NCBI GenBank assembly: GCA_038030265.1
Contig: CM075941.1
Coordinates: forward strand, 51,313,952-51,377,951
Length of the DNA stretch: 64,000 nt
Origin: Corythucha ciliata
Lineage: Eukaryota; Arthropoda; Insecta; Hemiptera; Tingidae
Direction of reading: 5' to 3'
Shown here piece by piece: positions 43,441 to 54,978 of the stretch (positions are counted from its first letter, which is position 1; each line of letters opens with the position of its first letter). The notes beneath the pieces were generated by a model. It had not been told where the DNA came from. It worked only from the letters and a program-made list of their open reading frames with translations, and did not search any database. The translations under genes and the position numbers were made by a program.

Positions 43441-44810
43441 GCATGAGCAATTTTTCTCACTTTACTCGGGAATTAGCGGTTTCTTCACCTATTGCCACAA
43501 ATTGGCTTTTTTTTTCAATGTCAGCCTGAAAAGCTGCCTTCAGAATACGCAAATTGGCGTATATTCAGTTTTTGGTGCAAATAAGAATTTTTCTCAATTT
43601 CAACCGCGAATGAGCGCTTTTTTTAAATCGTAGCGGCGACGTGTCGTGGCGTTTCAAACCTGTGAATTAGTGAATTTTCTCAATTTCAGTCACAAATTGG
43701 CGTCTGGCGCAATTTCAGCTGTAAATTGGCGATTTTTTCCATTCTTAGCCGCGAATTAGCAATTTTCTCAATTCTTAGGCTTAAAATTAACCTTTCTCTT
43801 AATTTTGACCAGGTTGATTATTTTATTTTCTAAATATTACCCGCAAATTAGCGAGTTTTCACATTATACCACCGCATTAGCAATTTTATAAAACTTTTAT
43901 AGATATAGATTATTGCTTATTTTCAGTTCTAGCCGTGAATTAGCGTAATTTTTAACATTGTACTATAGCCATGCATGAATTTGCCATTTTTCTGATTTTA
44001 GCCAAAAAAATGCCTTCAGAAGGCACGAATTTAAATTATAAATGTAATTTTTTTTTTCAAACCAAAATATGGACATCTGTCCATTATTTTCTGTCAAGAA
44101 ATCATCATTTTTAAATTATAAATTTCACGACACTTAATTCGTGAATTATTGATGTTTCTCAATTTTAAGCGAATTTTCGCTTTTTCCAAATTTTAGCAGC
44201 GAGGTAGCATCTCCATGCAACACGTGCATTATCTACCGAATTTGGTAAATTTTTGCCAAGAATCGGCGTTTGACTCAATCTAAGCTGTAAATTAACAATT
44301 TTTCCCATTTTTAACTGAGAATTAGCACTTTTCCCCCAATTTGAACTGAAAATTAACGTTTTTCTTAATTTTAGCTGCGCTAATTGGTGATTTTTTCAAT
44401 TTTTGCCGCGAATTAGTGGTTTTTTTCATTTTGTATCCGCGAATTAACGTTTTTCCATAACTCTATATCTGCAAATCGCAAATTAGCGATTTTTCCCAAT
44501 TTCAGTGTGAAATAGCGTTTTGTGCTAATTTTGCGTCCATTCAGCATCCTATTCCCTTTTTCATACGCGAATGGGCGATTATACGCCATTTCAGTTGTAA
44601 ATTTGCCATTTTTACCAATTTTAACCTGAAAGCGTCTTTTATTTGTCAGCATTATAGCGTGTTTTCTCAACTTTACACAAAACGTTTTGCGTTGATTTTC
44701 ACAGTTTATTCGTAGAATGGCCTCCATGTCCCGGGAATCAGCGATTTTTTTCTTAATTTTACTCTGGACGTTGCATCGCGAGACCACGAATCAGCCATTA
44801 GCGAATTAGC
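43441..44810 (+). repeat. Family A array, right half
   Basis: Continues the array broken at 39305 (AGCCGCGAATTAGC, TTTTTCTCAATTTCAG and variants). The minus-strand ORF at 44413-44787 is the repeat read in a fortuitously open frame. Confidence 0.88.
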
Positions 44811-45292
44811 CAAATTAGCAAACCATGACTATCCGGGGTTCCCCGTGACAGTTCGCAGGCTGGGATGTGGGGCAAAATTAGCCAAATTAGCAAATTTGAC
44901 CCCGGACATTTCGCAACCCTACTCATGCGACGCGTTTGGCATCTTGGGGCTATGCTGTTCCTGCTTCCTATCACAAAGATCTGTTCTGACGTTCGATTGT
45001 TGGCTGGACGCACTAAAAAAGTGACAGTGAACAAGAGCAAGACGCTTGCGTGTTCCACAAATCCAGCTCTTGGGTAATTGGTAATTGAAAAAGTAATTCA
45101 ATTACAGTAATTGTAATTTGTAATTATTCGTGGAAGTGAAAAGTAATTGGTAATTTGTAATTAATCCGCTTTTTTGGAAGTAATTAATTACTCAAAAAGC
45201 TGTAATTTGCCCACCCCTGCTTATAATAAAGCACAAACCTGCTAATTCAAACCCGTTTGCACAAGTAACTTTGAACGCGTGGACGGGGCTTA

Positions 45293-45687
45293 AGGGGGAG
45301 TTGTACTTGTGCTTCCTCGACCCCCATCCAATCATATCTCACCTACTCGGCGTTACGTGAATAATCGCAGTATTTCTGCACGAATCCTGGATTTCAAGGT
45401 CCCACTTAAATCTCCAGGAAATTCTGCACGCGCGTACGATCTTCTTTTTTCGTATTTCACCCCTGAAATATCTGTAAAACCCTCATAAAATTTTACCTTG
45501 AAAATTCACTCTCTTTCGACGACTTATTTAGGAAAACAAGATCGTACGCACGAGCAGAATTTCCTTGAGGTTTAAATAAACCTTGAAATTCATGATTGGT
45601 GCAGAAATACGGCGACAATTTACGTAAAGCCGAGTTGGCGAGTCATGATTGGATGGGGTTCAAGGAAATACATGTACAACTCCCCCT
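45293..45687. mobile_element. Foldback MITE with ~150-bp TIRs
   Basis: Ends AGGGGGAGTTGTAC and its complement. The arms pair over about 150 bp, for example CCCATCCAATCAT with ATGATTGGATGGGG and CGTACGATCTT with AAGATCGTACG. It abuts the end of the MITE at 38282-45292. No TSD is evident. Confidence 0.85.
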
Positions 45688-46814
45688 CATTTGTTTTGGG
45701 ACGCTTGCCTCTTTCCCTATTACCGTCAACAAGTTACACTTATAGAAACGCCTTGTTTTGTGTTACGTGAGGTCGTTGCGTTTCGTAGATTCGACAAAAT
45801 AAAATATAACAAATGCTTAAAAAGCGTCGAAAATGCTTGAATGGAAACGTGAATAACGTGAATGCCATTTCACGTCTGGCAGCACCACACCAAGAAAATA
45901 TTCTGGCTTTTGGAGGTTCGGGCAACCGTTGCACTACTGAATATTATTGAATGTGGGTACTTGAACATTTTTACTCCATCCAATTCGGTCGTTAAATGTA
46001 CAACAAAGAAGTTCATTTCAGCGTACCCCATAATCCGTTCGAGAAACATTTTTTCCTGGATACAAGCAATATATCCAATCTGTTTCAATGGGTGGTCGTG
46101 ATGCTTGAACGAGCGAGTTCTCTAATAGGTTTTGTAACAAACCTATGGCAGTTACCGATGCATGGTTCCTGCAATTAGTATTTCTGAATGTAAGAACAAA
46201 GAAAACACATCCTTCATGATACTCTTACTTTGGCCAGAAGAACGCGCTTCTACTTTTCGAGCCTCAATTCTTCCGATGGGACCACTTTTTGGCGGCTTAT
46301 GTTCAAGAAATGCTTAGCACCTAAATTCATCCAGCTGCAGCCACTGATACCGTACACCAAATAATTGACAAGTCCGTATTCTTGATGGCCGAAATATTTC
46401 TCGCGTCCATCAAACTATTACTGACGAATCTAAGTAGCAAAAACCGCAGAAAAAATAGGAATTCACAACTATACCGGCTTGTTTTTATAATGGCGGCTGC
46501 CGAAAATGTTAAAACCATTTACCAAACAGCGCCCAAGCGTTAGGAGACTTACGAGAATGTGTTTGCCCCAAGATCATTTTGTTCATCCAAATAGCGGCGA
46601 CCAACTCTTACAGGCATATTCGATCAACTCCGTCGTACAAAATATGAAATTGGAATGCCGACCAAACAATTATTTGAAATAAAAAAAAGCACTTCCTAAT
46701 GAGTTGTTCGATGTAGAACTACACAAAATGACGAGAGGACGAGACGGTCATCCCATCAGGAAATAGTAATAAAATCATCACTCGTTATCATAACCCGACA
46801 AGATGGCGGCAAGA
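45688..46814. other. No gene seen
   Basis: Unassigned unique-looking sequence. ORFs on both strands at 45862-46178 and 46327-46518 overlap each other and show no motif. Confidence 0.4.
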
Positions 46815-46960
46815 TTGGAGATTATATCGCCTAGCGATGGTAGTGAGATCTAACGGGAGCAAAATTTCAAACACGGATTTGGTAATCACTTTTTCCTCCG
46901 AGCTGCATAACTTGGTTTTCTATATAACTTTGGTGCCGATATAGGGGCAAGTAGGCGGCA
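46815..46960 (-). repeat. Inverted copy of the repeat at 34285-34445
   Basis: CGGGAGCAAAATTTCAAAC and CTTGGTTTTCTATATAACTTT are complements of the other copy. A few family A units follow (46980-47040). Confidence 0.75.
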
Positions 46961-49364
46961 AAAAGTTTGGAACAAGAGCTAATATTCGTGGCTAAAACTG
47001 TGAAAAAGCGCTCATTTGTGGTTTCGCGATGCAACTTTCAGACCATAATTTAGAAAAAAAAAAACAAAAAAAAAAAAACGCTCGTTCGCTGTGTTTAGAG
47101 GCAATTCATCACTTTCAGTTCTTCTTCAGGACCTCCTTTTTTGAGGGAATAGTATTAGTATGAACTATGAACCCCACGAGACAAGTTTTCAACTTTTATC
47201 TTGCATGGCTAGAGCTCACGGCGTTTAGAAGAAGAGAGATCATCTCCCTGTGTTATCATGTCATTTGCACGTTTCCAAATGGATGAGGCGGCATGATCTT
47301 GTTTTTTTATTATATTTCTTGCGTGGTGTTGTGTGAGTGTATATGTGTGCAGGTTGAGCGATTAGGAAAACTGAACCACGTAACTCGTGATGGAAAACCC
47401 CACAGTTTCGAGTCACGGATTTACTTTTTTCTGTTTATTGGCTAAATATGTGACAAGGAATATGTTACCCTGGACGAATTTAGTTGCAAATAAATAAATA
47501 ACCACTCATTTATTTGCTAGTCAGGATTTGTGGTGTGGGGGCTGTTCTTTGACTTTAACGACAAACGGCGCAGTGAATCATGAGCTTTCATTAATTAATC
47601 CAACAAAATTCAATGTTGCTAATTTTATATAGAAGAGGCCTTCAGGGAGAGTTTCAGGGAGTATAGAAAGAGGGGACTACATACAAAAGCTTTCTCGTAT
47701 AAGAAATAATTGTGTGTACATGCGGAATGATCCGAAGCGGCTAGTGTTAAAAGAAAAGTCCGGTTGAAACCAAAAAGAGTTTATCTTTTAGATAGAGTGA
47801 AGTTTAGTTACTCTGCTCAAATGAACGAGAGTTGTGCCAAATCCACCCCCCTCTCCGCAACCCTCGAAGGCTAAACCCCATCATTCCACGGTAACACTTG
47901 GACTCTTTTTTCGAGGAATTACTAGATGAAAATTCGTGGAAAGTAAACTTGTCACGAGAAACAGGCACGAATCTGTATATAATCGAGGCACTTCCACCGT
48001 AATAAATCCGACTGTGTTTCCCCGCAGATTGTCGTGTTTAATAGGCGTGAATTTCCCGGAACAAGGAGCGATAAACATACTATAAGGCAGTTATTCCTCT
48101 ATAGGGCTCACGCCTCATTATATATTTTCTTTGATCTCAATTTACCATTGTTTCAGAATTAAATTTCTTTAATATTAACAATAATGCTGAACAATATTGT
48201 TCATTGCTCTGCAGTGTTGTAAACTTCTACTTCTACTTCCATCTGACCTAGGGATCCACTTCAATTTATTAAAAAAATGAATGAATCCAAACTCATAACC
48301 CACCGCTACATTTTAATTCAATTCTATTGGGTTTTTTCGCTTGTAAACATCACCAAAAGGCTAAGAGGGCGTGTACGTTACGAAAAGCTTCATCTGTCCC
48401 TTACTGAAAATAGCTCGGGCGCTGAGAAATGAATTATAAAGTTGTTCTCCTTTGAAAATTCACCCCCCCCCTCTCCCATCACACACAACCACGGAAAGAA
48501 TTGTCTATTTAACCTGAAAGCACCGCAGGGTTGGGTCTCCTGAGAAGCAGTACAAAGCCCCTGAAGTAATTTTCTCATTGAAGTAGTATAAGTAAGTACT
48601 TCGAAGAGCGGAGAAGGCTCAGCTGGGATTTTACATTAATGGATCGAGAAAACCACGCCTTTCCCATCATCGTGTTCCGTACTGCTGTGGACAATATACA
48701 AGAGGAAGGCACGTGGCGGAAAATCAGCTATTTAGGGAAGCTTTTAACAAATTAGAAGGAAGGACAAATTTAATATAAACAAACTGACGGTTGAATGAAA
48801 TTCAGGCACTTCAAGATACTGCAAAAAGAGTAAAACAAAGGCGTGGAAAAAATCTGCTGAGATACATCACAGTGGACATCAATGGAGCATTGATAATGCT
48901 AGGGAAGAGACATATACACACGGAAAAGCCTTATATAAGTCCCTTTAATTTATAGGTTCTTAACAGGTTTTACGCGTGTAATGCCTGAGCTGTGTCACTA
49001 TACTGGCGCTAACTACTTAACAGACCCTATACGCGCGACAAACCTTCAAATACGTCTATTTAAACAGTTGTTAAAAGATCTGTCAGACGTTTTGGAACAG
49101 GCCTTACAAGAAACCCTGACGTCGGCCACTGTTGGCGTTTGAAGTCCTCGATAAGAAGAGGAACCAAGTCTCACTCGCGTTGAACCCAGGGACATGCCCA
49201 TTGTAGAGCTCAAGCCGACCCATGCACTCAATTCCCTGAGACTCGTCACTCTATAGCCAATAGGCGTGTCTCCAAGCTTGAAACTCACGATTTAAGCCAC
49301 TGTAAGTCGACAAGTATGGGGTTGCAACTTAGGAGAGCAAATTCTATTGCTATTCTATTGATCG
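46961..49364. other. No recognised gene
   Basis: Mostly unique AT-rich sequence. The GC-richer part at 49046-49364 adjoins the BEL/Pao remnant and may be its untranslated end or LTR. A minus ORF at 49046-49288 has no retroelement motif. Confidence 0.4.
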
Positions 49365-51385
49365 TCAGTGAAATGAGTAGCAGTGAACCTCTCTGACCCA
49401 GCGAGTTTTCAGCTCAGAGATTTTCAAATGGCTCAGTGGCTCAGCGTGCAACGAGCGATGTGCCAGCGGGTTCCGGAAATTGTAAATTGCCCGTAACACC
49501 ATGGCTTCCACTCTCACAGCCTTCAGATAGGACGAGAACTTGGTCAAAACAGTACCCAGAAAATCAGATGGTGACCGAGACACCGTGTGAACAGCACACG
49601 CTACCTGTGCCTCCCGAATCTCTGGAAGATCCACAACTGGAGGACAGACAGCACCAGGCCATTGGTCTTGCGGTAAAGACAACCACGTAGGGCCTTCAAA
49701 CCAGTCGCAATTGTTCAGGAGGTCCGACGGGGCGCAGCCTGGGGACGCAACATCAGCAGGATTAAGGGCAGTGTTCACGTAACACCACGCAACCAAGCTA
49801 ACACAACATTAGAATCGGACCAGCCAAATATTTCAGTCTCCGAAAAAGATAACTTCCAGATAGCTTTCACATATGCGGCTAAATTAGCAACCAGGACCGC
49901 ACCCTCTAGGTCCAGCCGGTTGATAGTAGTCGGCTTCAGGGGAGCAACCCGAGTTTTAGACGCTACTAACCTCACAGAGATGTGTCCCTTCGATGACACA
50001 GTTCGCAGATATGCCACAGCGGCGTAGGCAACCTGACTTGCTTCACAGAAAAAATACAATTGTCTTTCAACGCACTCGGTGGACAGCACACAACGAGGAA
50101 TTATCAGTTGAGACAGTGAAGGCAACTCTTCAGCAAACACAGCCCACTTGTCAAGAACCACTTGAGGCGGGGTTTCGTCCCAACCAATACCTAAATACCA
50201 CAGCTCTTGCATTAGTATCTTGAATCTAATGGTGACAGGGGACAGCCAGCCAACCGGATCATAAATGCGAGATATTTCGGACAACAACTCTCGCTTGGTA
50301 CAAGCAGTGCGCGAAATCGACACACGATAACTAAACAGATCAGTACGAGGATCACATTGAATCTCCTGAACTTTCATCGCACTATCAGTCTCAAACCCCT
50401 ACGTAGAACCTAAATGGTCAGCAGGAAGGTCTACCAGTAACTCAGGGTGGTTCGACGTCCATTTTCTGAGTTCAGAACTTCCTTGGCCAGCAAGTCAATC
50501 AGGTCGTCTTTCAGACGACAAGCCTCAGAAAACGTGGAACAGCCAGCTAGAATGTCGTCGACGTAACAGGAAGTCAGTAACACTTGAGCAGCAAACGGGA
50601 ATTCAGCGCGATGGTCAGCAGCGAGCTGATGCAGAGTTGGAATAGCCAAGAATGGCGAAGGTGTCACCCCAAAAAGTCACCCGAGTCAGTTCATAGTCCT
50701 TAATCGGTTCCTCAGGCGATGAGCGTCACAGAATGCGTTGAAACCGGTGGTGTTTGGGATGCACAAAAATCATCATGTACTTAATATCTGCAGTAAAAAC
50801 AATTGGAGACAGTCGAAAATTTAACAGCACAGCCAAAATCTCCTGCTGAAGTGGTTTCCCTACATGAATGAGGTCATTCAGTGACACACCGGATGTCGAC
50901 CTAGCCGACGAATCGAACACCACTCGCACTTTAGACTCAGCTCCCTCCCCTTTGACTACAGTATGATGGGGAATGTAATAATGTGGGTCAGCCATTTCAG
51001 TTACCGGTTTCAAATGCCCCAAATTCAAATATTCATTCAGACAGTCTATGTATTTAACTTTTAAGACAGGATCTCGGGCAAAACGCCGCTCAAGGCCCAA
51101 CAGGCGTCTTTCAGCAAGGGCGCGAGTCTGTCCCAGTGTAGCGGGATTACCCTTAAAAGGTAAACCCACAGAATATTGGCCAGATGACAGACGAGTAACA
51201 GATGTTACAAATAGCTCTTCACTAGCAAGCTCTTCCGGTGATTCAACAGGACCAGCCATAACATTTTCCAGTTCCCAGAAGCGTTGCAAAAGAGAGCCGA
51301 CCTCAGGCTCAGCCGCAACGATTGCAAAAAGAGCACACGCAGGACGCGCTCCCCCCCTCGCAGATTCCCACCTATAAGCACCCAT
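49365..51385 (-). pseudogene. pol: Decayed BEL/Pao pol (BEL-1): RT and RNase H, no integrase
   Basis: Four minus-strand pieces in changing frames. 51385-50726: YIPHHTVV, KVRVVFDSSA and TADIKYM, the start of a BEL-type RT. 50667-50431: LHQLAADHRAEF and the catalytic CYVDDILAG. 50377-49775: SRIYDPVGWLSPV and an RNase H-like domain (INRLDLEGAVL, FGWSDSNVVLAWL). 49796-49365: the post-RNase H segment WCYVNTALNPADVASPG. Frameshifts or stops separate all pieces. The frame ends before any integrase, and gag and protease are missing upstream, so this is a fragment. Confidence 0.92.
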
Positions 51386-51483
51386 CCAAACAGGTTTCAG
51401 ACGCCATTGGAAGGCCGGGTGCAGGTGCAGGTCTCACTGCCCCAGTCAGTAAACGACTAACCTCATTAATACCTATTTGATGT

Positions 51484-51670
51484 GGTTTAGACCTTTGCTG
51501 TGGTTGGACTTTTGCTGTGGTCAGAGCTTTGCAGTGGTTGGACATTATTCCTGTTGTTGGACCATGGCTTTGGTTTCACCTTTGTGCTTGAGTCGTTGCA
51601 GGTTCTACTATGGTTACAGCTTCGCTGGGGTTGGCTCTTTGCTGTAGTTGGGTCTTATGGTGTCATTATA
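51484..51670 (-). repeat. Family E minisatellite, inverted orientation
   Basis: GACCTTTGCTGTGGTTGG-type repeats, the complement of the unit at 8860-9170. The ORFs at 51500-51963 derive from it. Confidence 0.8.
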
Positions 51671-52315
51671 CTGTGTTGGGGCGTGTTTATCAGAAATTTC
51701 CCATCTTTAACGTCTTTAACGTGGTGTACTGCCAATTCTCGGGGCTCAGTCACCATTTTCGGGCCGATCAACTCATAGGCTCGATCAATTGTCGTCAAAC
51801 TTGTATTAGGCTCGTCCGAGGGCAATTAATCGTTTATGAGAGGAACGGGTGCTTGGAGCTATTGAACTGGAGAAGATCGCCCTATAGGACACGCGATGGA
51901 TTGGTCCACTTTCTCTACGTTTGGGCTTTGATTGTGAGCGAGCAAGAAATCCTCCGAAATTAACTTGTCACGACAAAAAAAAAAAAAAAAAAAAACTTGC
52001 CGTTGTAATGAAAAAAAAAAAAGCTAATTTTAATGGTGAACTTTTAGTATTTGATTATTTACGTAGAGAGAAGCATTCCTCGTTTTCAGGACGAATTCCA
52101 AAAATCTCACGCCCGAGAATTATTTATGTATTTGTGTTAGCAGTTCGACGTGGGGAGGAGGGGGGCTTTGAGAAATGTTGACAGCGATACAGTTTAGTGA
52201 TTAATGTCACGGAAATTTCGTCTGTAGCGAGTCAGTTCGTGAATACAACAAGATATATTTTCACTTTGATGTTCAAATTATTCATTTAAAATATTCAACA
52301 TCGACCACTTTTATT
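51671..52315. other. No gene seen
   Basis: Unassigned; contains A-runs at 51974-51995. Confidence 0.4.
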
Positions 52316-52552
52316 TCAAGTTTCCACCTCGTAGGGGTTTTTTTTTTTTTTGTATCCGATGATTCCCACTGATATAATCAGCCCCTCTGGATCAATACAG
52401 TTTTCCAGTTTTCTACCCCTGTGCAGTCCACGCAAATTCCAGGGGTTGCGCCGTTGTTCTATGTAAACGCAGTTACTTCTCCCAACAAGTGCATCTTTGA
52501 TGCCGTCTGCCACCTGTTTCGTCACGTCCAAATGGAGGCAGACAATGTTTCC
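52316..52552 (-). CDS. Exon-like open block, unknown host gene (weak)
   Basis: On the minus strand a frame opens right after CCTAATAG, an acceptor-like edge at 52553-52554. It reads NIVCLHLDVTKQVADGIKDA and continues to a stop at 52316, the last codons being an A-run. HLDVT followed by a helix faintly recalls the third strand of short-chain dehydrogenases, but the glycine motif and catalytic residues are not in view and the downstream part does not fit. No clear donor is seen. It may be chance. Confidence 0.22.
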   Translation of the reverse strand, partial: GNIVCLHLDVTKQVADGIKDALVGRSNCVYIEQRRNPWNLRGLHRGRKLENCIDPEGLIISVGIIGYKKKKNPYEVET

Positions 52553-52566
52553 CTATTAGGAAATTA

Positions 52567-53752
52567 TTCTTGATTTTTTGCGCTGGATAAGAAAATTGCA
52601 CTTTTTACGTCGCTGGCTCTTGGACTAGTTGTAAAAAATAGCCTGGAACACCGAAAATCGTGATTTTTTAAAGGTAAATGTTCCCCGGAAGAAAACGTTT
52701 AAAGTGAGGATTTATGATGAAACACGACTACAAGACAACAAAAAAACAAGACTAGTCTAGCCTCCTATAGTAGATTTATCATACAGTCTTACAATTCGCG
52801 TCTAGTCTGAACAATTACCTTGAAAATTGAGAAATGACATACATTGAGTCCCACGGAAGGCGGTAGAAGGGAAATGGTGCCGTTGAAGAGTTTTGTAATG
52901 AAACTGCGAGAAGATGGTCGGCAAGAGGACAGCTTGATGACCGTGGTTTTAGGGGTTAGTACGCAGAATTCAGACACCGTCCGTCGCCAGGGGAAAAAAA
53001 GATAATTCGTTGGTTTGAAGAGCGGGAGTCGACTGTGACCATATTATTGATAAATAAACTTTAAAAAAAAGTAATTTTTAAAAAAACAGTCGCTATTTTA
53101 CTTTTTCAAAAATTGCATCTCAGTTTTTATTGCCTAACCGTTCAGTTCACTAGTGCAATTACTATTCATATTCACCATCATTGGTTTAGAAAATATACAA
53201 CTATCCTCTTTTCGCAATGCAAATAATCGTCTTCTCTTCATTCATCCGCCTATTACTCACCGATGTATTTCTTGTAAATATCACTCAACTCTTGATGACT
53301 AACTCCCGTGAACTTTCATTTCGGTTAGTGAACTCATAAAAGCAAGAACATAATATAAAGAACACGAATAGTAATTTGTTTTTTTTTACTTGAACGGGAC
53401 AAAAGCTGATACTCTATTCTATAGTCTAATAAAAGTACTCAGGCTAAAAAGAAGAATAAAAGAAGACAACAAGTAGTTAGGGGGGGGGGGGATTCATACA
53501 ACTGAACTTGATTGCAACTTTAAGAAAAAGTGGCGAGAAAGAAAAATCTTTATTCAGTGCGAAAGAACGGGAATTTAATCAATGAATAGCACCAGGAACG
53601 AATTGCCAAAAGTTTATTCAAAGTTGATTAATTGTTTTCGTATCGTAAGCGACAAGATATCAATGTAAAATTGAAATAAATTGTCAAAAAACCGGAGAAA
53701 AAATGTAATTAGGGAGTTATTGCATAGCCGTCTGACGCTTAACGTTGACGGT
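52567..53752. other. No gene seen
   Basis: AT-rich unassigned sequence flanking the BEL-2 insertion, with a G-run at 53481-53491. Confidence 0.4.
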
Positions 53753-54118
53753 TGTTCCGTTCTCCTAAACAACAAAAAAAACCGTTGGTCATTTCTAATC
53801 AGCTGAACCCCCCCCCCCCACTCTTTTTTTCGGTCCCAAAACCTGTCCCACCTTTCTCATCAAGTCATCACGCCTTGAAGAGGCAGAGACAAGTTTTCCC
53901 TCCCCGCTCACACACACCTTTAAAATCGCGGTAAGACGCTACCGAGAAGTGACGTTTTGGACGCCGGCCGACACGCGACACCGTTTTTTTACGATCTTGG
54001 TGAGTCCTTCCTTTTTTCTCTTCCTTCACTTGCTTACGACATATAAATAAAATGATTCGCATTGGCCAACGCTCCGGTTCCCCCCCCGGTAATATGTAAT
54101 ACAGTCCACTTTCGAACA
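53753..54118 (+). repeat. 5' LTR of BEL-2
   Basis: 366 bp with TGTTC...GAACA ends. It closely matches 59996-60369, the differences being mainly in the C-runs and a small insertion. Confidence 0.9.
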
Positions 54119-54132
54119 TACCCCTAAATTTT

Positions 54133-54149
54133 TGGTCCTCCGGGCCGGA
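54133..54149 (+). other. Putative primer-binding site of BEL-2
   Basis: TGGTCCTCCGGGCCGG lies 14 bases after the LTR end; the TGG start fits a tRNA 3' CCA. The tRNA is not identified. The same bases follow the second LTR. Confidence 0.6.
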
Positions 54150-54393
54150 TAAAACGATTTCCTCGACCACTTTCCTCGTTTTATTTTTCCCTAAGAAAAA
54201 TTCAATTGAAGCCTTGCGTTATTTTCGTCATTTCCCGTCCCATCATTTTATTATTTTTTTTTAGTTCGTGCCTTTCCTATTCACACTCTATCTTCTCTTT
54301 AACATTCAGTGTACTTTGATCCTTTTCGTTGTCCTCCGCCTCGCTCATTGAAGAAATCCTTTATTTGAATTCTTTAAAAACCGCGTTTATATA

Positions 54394-54696
54394 ATGCCCG
54401 ACACAGAGGAAACAGCCCTGTCTGATGCCGAGATTAAGTCCTATAAAGCTCTAAATGCAAGAAAACTGCGTTTGTGGACGCGACTACAAAACTGTTGGAA
54501 TCTTGTCCCACATCTTCCCGAAAAATATCAGGAGTTTAGAGCCCGCGTAGAACAAATAAAAGAAACTCAAGCGGAGTTCATGGCCGTTATGGACGGATTA
54601 TCTGCTTTCGCTGATATTCCAAGCTATTCAGTAGACACGGTGCAGTTAAGCTCTGCCTTTCGACGAAATTTATTACAAAGTCGTCGCTGCCTATAA
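54394..54696 (+). pseudogene. gag: BEL-2 Gag, N-terminal part
   Basis: 100 residues from the first ATG after the leader (MPDTEETALSDAEIKSYKAL), helical, ending out of frame. The reading shifts near 54660. Between there and 55000 the typical BEL Gag string QIQKFDGSPEKFSSFRALYD can be read in another frame, with in-frame stops nearby. Confidence 0.78.
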
Positions 54697-54978
54697 TGAA
54701 GCAACCCCACCGCCGACATCTTCGTCGAGCGCAACAGCCGCTTAAAACGAAAATGTCAGGCCTTTATTGCCCGAAATACAAATTCAAAAATTTGATGGAA
54801 GTCCTGAGAAATTTTCTTCTTTTCGTGCCCTTTACGACACTCTGGTGCATGACACCGATCTCGGTGACATTCAAAAATTTACCTACCCCTTGTCTTATTT
54901 GGAGGGTCCTGCTTCTTCGCCCCCGAAAATTATTTAACGGCCTACAATCTTCTAATAGATCGTTACACGAAAAAACGT

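Larger units (their letters stand above)
38351..45219. mobile_element. hAT-type element 6, carrying a family A array and a nested transposon
   Basis: Ends CAGGTCTGGGCA and TTGCCCACCCCTG form TIRs, with a perfect 8-bp TSD CTTATAAT (38343-38350, 45220-45227). Just inside both ends are tracts of GTAATT/GTAATTTG (38362-38510, 45073-45207). A second hAT-like start, CAGTGGCGTAAGTAGG, lies at 38772 without a found partner. Net of the inserted transposon the element is about 2.7 kb and has no gene of its own. Confidence 0.93.
38282..45292. mobile_element. Palindromic MITE split by hAT-6
   Basis: AAGCCCCGTCCACACGTTCA at the left and its inverted copy (GTGGACGGGGCTT) at the right. When hAT-6 with one TSD copy is set aside, about 140 bp of palindromic MITE remains (38282-38350 plus 45228-45292). 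Its own duplication is unclear: CAA against TAA if it ends one base further in. Confidence 0.8.

Noticed and set aside
44413..44787. 124-codon minus-strand ORF
   Set aside because: Lies wholly in the family A array and has no motif.
49046..49288. 80-codon minus-strand ORF beside BEL-1
   Set aside because: No integrase, gag or envelope motif; kept only as possible untranslated or LTR sequence.
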